In this document: positions 57,500 through 64,000 of the stretch, in pieces
Layout: the number at the start of each line of letters is the position of its first letter
Position numbering within the stretch: position 1 is the stretch's first letter
Assembly (NCBI GenBank): GCA_014607495.2
Contig: CP053154.1
Coordinates: forward strand, 12,400,001 to 12,464,000
From: Carposina sasakii
Taxonomy: Eukaryota > Arthropoda > Insecta > Lepidoptera > Carposinidae
Direction: 5' to 3'
Length of the DNA stretch: 64,000 nt
The notes under the pieces: model-generated
What the model was told of the DNA's origin: nothing
What the model saw: the letters and a program-made list of their open reading frames with translations, nothing else
Databases searched by the model: none
Made by a program: the position numbers and the translations under genes

Positions 57500-58826
57500 C
57501 ACCATTGAGGTTTGTGTGCGGTGCAGTCTGCTCATTAAAAATTGGTTATCATAGTTATGTATAGGTCATAATAAATTTGTCCAGGATAATAGATACCTAC
57601 TTATTAAATTTATCGTTATAGATATATAAATATAGAATATATGACATGTATTAGTTAATATTGTAATATAGTTGTTTGAAACCTGTATTTTTAAAGGACC
57701 TAGTATTTTTTACCTACATTCTATTTATCATTACTTAAAGCATACGAAAACTAGTAAAGTGACGTATTGCAGTACTCATATAAGTTATATGTAGTTAAAA
57801 TTATTTTTTTTTTGTTTGATTATACTACGACATACCTATGGTACGTTATGATTTTTATGCATTTTTGATAAATTACTTTATTAAAACAATGTAACTTGAA
57901 GAACAGATTGCTTAGCCAATTAAACGTCGTTTGGCATCGACGTTCGTTGTTGCAACACTCACCAACAGAGGTTACAATTCATCACGAAAGCTTCCTATAG
58001 GAGCAATCTTGGTGGGGACGAACCTCTTCATAGCCAAAGATGAGCAATAAGTAGAGTAACTGAAAAAGAGTTGGCGACCAGCGGGAAACTGATACTTCCA
58101 TAATTTTGTCGCTTGTAAAAATGCTGTAGCATTCAAAATACATAAGATATTCCTAATCTAGTAAATACTTGACTCGGACATAAGTGTACAGGTTGATCTT
58201 ATTCTTAAGGTTTTTAATGACATATCTACACGGTTAGAATGAGACAATGCACAAAAGCGATAAAATTATCACTCAAATATGACATGGTAATTTAATGTAA
58301 AATACGCCAAGTCAACATTAGTAGTCCATACATACTCGACCTTCAACACTGGTGCGAATGCCTAAGCAGTTTTTGGAGTAGGCATAGCTCGCATGCAGTG
58401 CATGCAGAGTGTCGATATTGACCCAAATTATGCAATTTTACGCCTATCTGATAAGGTCTTTCCCTGATTATAGCGCTAAAGTTATGAAGTCCTTTGATAT
58501 ACGAGCCAGTGTCTTTGTAACTGTCACAACATGTCATGTATTTTATTTAGTTCCAAAATAATCCGCGGGACTTCGTTATTGGAACATTAGGCAGCTGGTA
58601 AGCAAATGGGTTATCCGGACACATTAGGGGTTTCTTTGACCCCTATTTTCATATTATTTGCATGAGTGGGTTTTCGAGTCGCATGTGTTTCCTATCTGAG
58701 TGCACATTTGACAGTTGTATGAAATGGGAAACTTAGGGATATTATTAATATAATATAAGGAATAGCCTGTATTTTGATTACAAGATATAAGATATTTATA
58801 TTACTAAGATTTCAGTACCTACCTAT
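57500..58826. other. Intergenic, no feature recognised
   Basis: AT-rich DNA; a moderately long minus-strand frame at 58343-58537 has no recognisable domain. Confidence 0.4.
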
Positions 58827-59212
58827 ACAGGATGTTTTTCGTTACCACCGTTAACGAAGGGTGCGTACTCTATGCATCAAATAAAGTAAGTTTATGCCAA
58901 ATAAAATGCTGAGAAACGATGTAATTTTTTGAAAAAAAAAGAATTATTATTTAATCGGGCGAAATTTATAGTGTCCAGTGTTTATGCTAGTTTTTTTCAT
59001 AAACAGACATTAATTATTTCTCGTGAAAAAATCTTGCTACGCGCGTCTATGTGCATTTATGCGAAAAAAACGCAGTCTATTTACTCAACTTTGGACCCTA
59101 ATATCTTGGGAACCAGACACCTCCCAGGTATGCTTCCATGGAGAAAAATATCATCGTGATGATGAGGAGATTTCGTAGTTTTGGAGAACGTTGACGACCA
59201 AAAATCACCCTG
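58827..59212. mobile_element. Non-autonomous DNA transposon (family M5), second copy
   Basis: Starts acaggatgtttttcgttacc and ends aaaaatcaccctg, inverse to 36989-37348. Both copies hold the frame RAKFIVSSV, EKILLRASMCIYA, probably by shared ancestry of the DNA rather than by coding. Confidence 0.65.
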
Positions 59213-59564
59213 CTTAATTCGAACTCATATATTTCTATTCGTACAGGTCTAATACTATATCTTATTTCTGTCATATCATTAATAACAACAAGCGTAAAAT
59301 AATATATAAGTTATTCAAAGCAAACAAACAATACTAAAAACTAATCAACAATAACTTATTCCATTCAAGTACTAAATAATTTCCAAGTAAGAATTGCTAG
59401 GACTGTTTACATAGCGTTGAGAATTTGACATCAATTTGTATGTACGTACGTGACAAATATATAAATAGCTTAATAAATTAACAAGAGTCTTCACCTGTGG
59501 TCATTATTGCAGGTAGGAATGTATGCTACATATCTTACCTAAATAACTCTCAACGAAACGAATC

Positions 59565-59775
59565 TACTGATGCGGGGCTTCGCTAGAATACGAGTAGGTA
59601 TATCAGCCGCATCTCCTTTCGCGCAGGTCATAGGAGTCGACTAAGAAACTTAGGAGAGTCATCTTGGGCGATAAGTTAACAACTTGTCATTGAACATCTG
59701 ACCCCGCTATGGTAAACGTGGTTGTAGGGTCTCCTTCAAGATCCTGCAGTTCTGGCTATTCCCTATTGGTAATAC
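59565..59775 (+). mobile_element. Dispersed repeat family C, longest copy
   Basis: Contains tctactgatgcggggcttcg, gccgcatctcctttcgcgca, gagtcgactaagaaacttag, aacttgtcattgaacatctg, tatggtaaacgtggttgtag and atcctgcagttctggctatt. Confidence 0.6.
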
Positions 59776-59900
59776 AGTAGGAGTACGGTCACCAACCCGC
59801 CTGCCCAGCGTGGTGACTATGGGTAAAACCCCCTATCGCAGTAGCCTTGTGGCGTGCCCTGGGGGAGGCCTACGTCCAGCAGTAATAGGCTGAAGACGAC
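59776..59900 (-). mobile_element. Dispersed repeat family B copy
   Basis: Reads tacggtcaccaacccgcctg, cccagcgtggtgactatggg, cttgtggcgtgccctggggg and aggcctacgtccagcagtaa, abutting the family C copy directly on its left. Confidence 0.65.
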
Positions 59901-59997
59901 GAATACATTAGGAAGTAATTTACAGTAGGTAGTAATTTACAGTCTACGCGAACGTCGGGCAACAATATGTTCAAATAGATTTTTAAATTCGTTAATC

Positions 59998-60067
59998 CCC
60001 ACTAAAATCCTTAATATGTACTACCTATATATTAAGTCTTGATATATTATTAAACGAGCGGCTGCCC
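59998..60067 (+). repeat. 70-bp direct repeat, left copy
   Basis: Runs from cccactaaaatccttaatat to attaaacgagcggctgccc. Identical to 60941-61010 except one base (t for c in gcggcYgccc). Confidence 0.85.
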
Positions 60068-60940
60068 TAGTGTCATTGCCCATTGCGACAGCGGTAGTTG
60101 AGTAGAAATAGCATTATATCACAAAGTGAATGAGCGATGCGATCAGTATCATACGTGCTAGATACCCTCAGACTTTAGCAAGGCTTTGACAACGACATAT
60201 TGATTTGCAAACCGAAGGGCAATCTTACCTCGTCTTCTTTGAAATCCAGTCGCTATCTAATTCTTTAATCAAATGACCGCATAAGGTAGGTCATAACCTA
60301 AAGCTCGCGGCGTATTGCGTGATATAACCTGAACAAATGGTGTAGGAGATGCTTAAGCGGAAACGATGGCACTGAGGTCGAAGTCATTAGCTTGGGGTAC
60401 TTATCGCGATGCTACTTCCAGGATGCTAAGAAATGGCAAAGTTTTCCGACATAGAACTGTAAGTGTGTTGGAGTACTGCAGTACCGCACTATTTCACGCC
60501 CTTAGACGTATTCAGATATCAAGAGGAAAGTACAACGATAGACTTTATTTTAAAATGATATCTCTAGGAAAACGTAGGGAGCTATCTAGACTAACTGCTG
60601 AGTCAATTCAGGATTAATGTTCCTGCCAGGTATCCGCGTGCACCCTCTGTCTATGCCATTTCGCAGAACAGTATTGGGTAGGAACTCTCCGGTACCTCGA
60701 TTGTCTAACTTGTTCAACCAAGTTCACCATGTTAGCGCCGACTTATTTGTGACCTCTGAACCGGTGTTTAGAAATTCAATATTGAAGTCAGGCTTAATAT
60801 ATCCCCTAGTCTAAGGTATCTATAAGTAGCTGTGCTAACACAAGTGTGGTACTAAAACCATGTCATATAGTAACAGTTGTTGATAAACCTAATCAGAAAA
60901 CATGGACATTCAGCAAATCTACTGTTAAAACAGTACATTG
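60068..60940 (+). mobile_element. Decayed LINE remnant between 70-bp direct repeats
   Basis: Near 60173-60205 a frame change away from each other gives DFSKA and FDNDIL, an RT block of the DFSKAFD type. Near 60640-60790 a frame reads RTVLGRNSPVPRLSNLFN then DLFVTSEPVFRNSILKSG, resembling the C-terminal tail of a non-LTR ORF2. Many stops and shifts interrupt it. The 873-bp segment lies exactly between the 70-bp copies. Confidence 0.55.
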
Positions 60941-61010
60941 CCCACTAAAATCCTTAATATGTACTACCTATATATTAAGTCTTGATATATTATTAAACGA
61001 GCGGCCGCCC
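60941..61010 (+). repeat. 70-bp direct repeat, right copy
   Basis: Right-hand copy of 59998-60067. Its last bases (cgagcggccgccc) continue directly into a family E repeat, so this copy shows the original, uninterrupted context. Confidence 0.85.
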
Positions 61011-61205
61011 ACGACTTAGTCCGCAAGAGAGAGCATTACACGTGCTAAGCCGCAGGGCGAGTCCCTAGTTTGACATATAAACCGTATTCTTGAATCACGC
61101 TATCTATTAAAAAAAACCGCATTAAAATCCGCTGCGGAACGTTAAAGATCTAAGCATACATGGACACACAGCGGGAAGCGACTTTGTTTTATTATATGTA
61201 GTGAA
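61004..61205 (-). mobile_element. Dispersed repeat family E copy
   Basis: Contains gcccacgacttagtccgcaa, gcagggcgagtccctagttt, accgcattaaaatccgctgc and agcgactttgttttattata, as at 24940-25150. Confidence 0.6.
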
Positions 61206-61449
61206 GATAGTTTCTAGACTAGATAAAGAAAAGTGAAATTAATAAAAAAAAGTGTGCTCTATTAGCCGTGGTTTACCTTGACCGACACAGGAAAAAAATA
61301 TTTCCCGCGGTATTATGTCACGGCAACCCTATAGGTACCTGCAACCACTACGTAATAGTAACCGCTTCTACACTAGACAAGTCATATACATAGATCCCAT
61401 GCAACATAAATAACATAATACTATCAGTATAATGTAGAATATATACAGA

Positions 61450-61620
61450 GTATAACAAAAGGAGTATGCTATACGATATGTTATGAAAATATCTCACTAT
61501 CGAAAACCTATCCACAAAATTTGAGACTCGAAATCACATATTAGGGACTGACTGACTGACAACTCAGGAATGCCCATACAATCATGAAAAATAAATATAT
61601 GATTTCGTTTCTAACTTAAC
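61450..61620. mobile_element. Remnant of MITE family M2
   Basis: Matches the left and middle of M2: acagagtataacaaaaggag, ttgagactcgaaatcacata, tcatgaaaaataaatatatg then atttcg. The right end is lost near the LINE that follows. Confidence 0.55.
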
Positions 61621-61639
61621 AATCAGAACAAGGAGCCTC

Positions 61640-62407
61640 TGTCTTTTCCACCAGTGCTGCTGAACGATGTACCATTGAAACGTGTTGCACAGTTTAAGTA
61701 TTTAGGTCACAGTGGCAGAACACCTGAGGGACGAGCAGGATATCGAGAGGGAACGCAGGGCGTTGTCGGTTAGGGGTAATATGTTGGCTCGTAGATTCGT
61801 ACGTTGTACTGTAGGAGTTAAACTTACGCTTTTTAAAGCTTACTGTCAAAGTTTTTACACGTGCGGACTATGGACCGATTTCAGTCTCGGGGCCTACAAT
61901 GCCTTGCGTGTCCAGTATAATAATGTTTTCAGGGCCATGTTGAGGCTCCCGCGCTTTTGTAGTGCTTCGGGCATGTTTGCGGATGCTGGCGTGGATGATT
62001 TCTACTCTATCATGCGCAAAAAGAGTGCCTCGCTAGTGCAAAGACTCCGCGGGAGCACCAACATGGTCCTGATGACGATTGCGGACAGGATGGACGCGGC
62101 GGTCATCGGGCGGTTCACAGACTTACACTTTCATCGTGCGGGAAAGTGAGTGGCCTGGGGACCGCGAGTCTATCCTGCCAGTAATTTTAATAAACATTGA
62201 AATGTAGTTTTATTGTATTTATTTTATTTTAATGTAATTTGAGTTATTGTGGTTTAATTTAATTTAATTTGATCTCAATTGATTTAATTTATTTTATTTT
62301 ATTTTGATTTTATATTAATTTCTTTTAAAAATATTTATGTTAGTACTAACCATCTATGGACTTAGTTGTCTGAAATAGAATATTTTTATTTTATTTTATT
62401 TATTTTA
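61640..62407 (+). mobile_element. 5'-truncated LINE fragment (family L1)
   Basis: It includes the ORF2 C-terminal fragment, a 3' UTR and an end rich in ttttattttattttattt (about 62380-62407). The 3' region (ctatggacttagttgtctga) parallels the 3' region of the copy at 8284-8797. Confidence 0.65.
61683..62149 (+). pseudogene. LINE ORF2 C-terminal fragment (family L1)
   Basis: A frame from before 61712 reads AEHLRDEQDIERERRALS, NMLARRFVRCTVGVKLTLFK, AYCQSFYTCGLW, RVQYNNVFRAMLRLPRFC, SASGMFAD and MRKKSASLVQRLRGS, ending with a stop at 62147-62149. Just upstream, QFKYLGH is in another frame (about 61688-61708), so one frameshift separates it. It aligns with 8437-8785 over about 100 residues but is diverged at the end. 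The RT catalytic core is missing. Confidence 0.72.
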
Positions 62408-63319
62408 ACCCCAAAGAACAGACGCGGCTACAATAAAAAAGTATGGATATGGTATTTGGATACATATCGGCGGATATACATTATATGATCCACATCACTA
62501 ATTCCTGTGCCCATATGTTTCCAACCTAACACATACTTACTTAAGTTGGTACTTCGTTTATTAAAAATCATCTTTTTAAAGGTGTTTTAGTAATCGGAAT
62601 TATGTTCGATAAACATTAAGTAGGTATCGATGTTCCGTTATCGATAACATCCCTAACGCATGTTTTTTTGAGACCTTCCTACATAAAATAAGTATCCTTC
62701 CTTCACACTTGTTATTCAATTTCAAGTCTTTTTTACTCCTTATTTAATCTCGGCTTTTATAAGAAAAACCAATTTTGTATAAAAACGTAATTAAATAAAA
62801 TAGTAAGATACGTATAGGTCGTATCTTAAGACACCTCAAAAATTGCTCAGGTAAAATCCTGCCTTTCATATTTGTGAAAAAGTTCTAAATAGTAGGCCTT
62901 TAAATAGATAGCATAGAAGACATAATATATACTATGTCGCTGTCCGACGATCAATACTATATTTTATAAAACCCGCAGGAAGGAGTCAAACGCGGAAGAC
63001 CACATAAAGTATGCACCGTACTGAATGCTGATAATGTGCGACCACGGAATTGTTAATAAAGTCTTGTTCTGTATTTATGTAAGAGCAATAACAATGATAT
63101 GTGCTATGTGGGGATAACAAAAGACTGCCAAATATATAGACATGCCAATAGGTAATATAAATAGGTAAGGGAGAAGCAAACCAATCACAAAAATTGTTAT
63201 ACCTAAAGGTATAAGAATAAACTGCTCACGTCTCTCGCCTCCATAAAGTTGGCGAATCAAGTATTACTGTAGTTCCAGTCCAGCTATACATACTTGTATG
63301 CACTATGAAAGAGCAGTCA
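62408..63319. other. Intergenic; one short hydrophobic frame
   Basis: The only notable frame (63075-63260, minus) gives a 61-residue hydrophobic peptide (IFVIGLLLPYLFILPIGMSI). It has no family match that I recognise and no ATG in a strong context, so it is not called as a gene. Confidence 0.35.
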
Positions 63320-63458
63320 ATAAGTTATCCTTCTGTGCATATCGTAAGAGTCAACTAAGGAACTCAGGGCCATTGTCTCACGCGATCACCTAGCAACTTG
63401 TCTGTGATCTTTTTCAAGATTGTATGAACCTTCCTGAGTTGTTTAGGAATTCCCCATA
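63320..63458 (+). mobile_element. Fused pieces of repeat families C and M2
   Basis: Family C landmarks (tccttctgtgcatatcgtaa, gagtcaactaaggaactcag, cctagcaacttgtctgtgat) run directly into an M2 piece (tttttcaagattgtatgaac cttcctgagttgtttaggaa). Confidence 0.5.
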
Positions 63459-63469
63459 ATAATAATAAC

Positions 63470-64000
63470 CCGTCAGTAAGTGGCAAGTTGGCTTCGGTTT
63501 AAAGTCCAGGGGCACCCCTAGCCGCTCACCAAATGTTGCCCCCTTTGTCGCTCCGTGCGTGCAGCCGTTTCAGGGGGCCCATGAAATGAGTCGGCGAGTC
63601 ATCGCCTGCCACCTTTGCAATTTTGAAACTTGGTTGTAATGGCAGGCGTCCGTTAGTCTCTTTGAAATAGCCCGATTATCCAACTCCACCCAACAATCAC
63701 CCCCATAATCCATGACCTTATTTTCCATCGCACGACATAGATCTGCACTCAAATAGTCTTGCACATAGCGGGGACCATCGCCGGGTGTATCATATTGTGC
63801 GGTCGGCGATGGTATCTTTAAAGTTCTCTAAAAGGAGCCTCTACATCTTGGCCACGGCCCGATGCACGCCTCTCAAAGGACCGGGACTCTATAGTCCCTA
63901 GAATTTAAACAGAGATATAATAATAATAATAATAAATAAATGTCACGCCCATTATCGCCCAAGGAGGTTTGGCAGAGGTGTGCTTACACACCCACTTCTC
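63470..64000 (-). mobile_element. Unclassified GC-richer repeat with TAA tail, runs off the window
   Basis: This part is distinctly GC-richer than its surroundings. It holds cgtcagtaagtggcaagttg, cacccctagccgctcaccaa, cctgccacctttgcaatttt and a taataataataataa tract near 63920, followed by tgtcacgcccattatcgccc. A minus frame of 64 codons (63570-63764) has no domain I recognise. The tract and composition suggest a retroelement. Confidence 0.4.

Noticed and set aside
63075..63260. 61-codon hydrophobic minus-strand frame
   Set aside because: No ATG in good context and no recognised family; AT-rich DNA often gives hydrophobic frames.
1..64000. CRISPR arrays, operons, riboswitches, rRNA genes
   Set aside because: None of their structures were seen, and the DNA is eukaryotic in character.

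Overview
The window looks like lepidopteran (moth or butterfly) nuclear DNA. It is AT-rich and intron-bearing, and it is crowded with repeats typical of that order: Helitron-like ends of the gcggacgaagtcgcggg type, two tRNA-derived SINE families, many short inverted-repeat transposons and fragments of non-LTR retrotransposons. The order is inferred from this repeat character and gene style; no marker gene proves it. No bacterial genes, CRISPR arrays or operons were seen.

There are two substantial coding units. (1) Positions 509-5209 (+) hold a nearly complete Jockey-like non-LTR retrotransposon. It has a gag-like ORF1 with zinc knuckles, an ORF2 with an AP-type endonuclease and a reverse transcriptase, and a candidate 7-bp target duplication. 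ORF2 is broken by two apparent one-base losses, both at A/T homopolymer runs. (2) Positions 41992-51948 (-) hold one host gene, for a multi-pass membrane protein of the nose-resistant-to-fluoxetine (NRF-6) / acyltransferase-3 family. Ten exons could be placed with compatible splice phases, giving about 621 codons up to the stop. The 5' exon or exons with the start and signal peptide were not identified.

The rest is intergenic or intronic DNA made of layered mobile elements. From left to right: a SINE and a palindromic MITE (1-420); the LINE (509-5209); LINE tails and a nested LINE-in-repeat (7260-8850); a mostly blank stretch (9.9-13.1 kb); SINEs, hAT-type and ACAGGGTG-ended MITEs (14.8-25.4 kb); a LINE tail (26.1 kb); another blank stretch (27-30.5 kb); paired SINEs (31.4-31.9 kb); MITEs and a 264-bp near-perfect palindrome (33-39.5 kb); the host gene with repeat-filled introns (42-52 kb); and a repeat-rich right end with two more LINE remnants (60-62.4 kb).

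Nothing here clearly forms a new biological system. The best leads are the gene model with its unresolved 5' end, the LINE that may be intact apart from homopolymer indels, the long hairpin at 39240-39503, the datable nested insertions, and several MITE families with identifiable target duplications.
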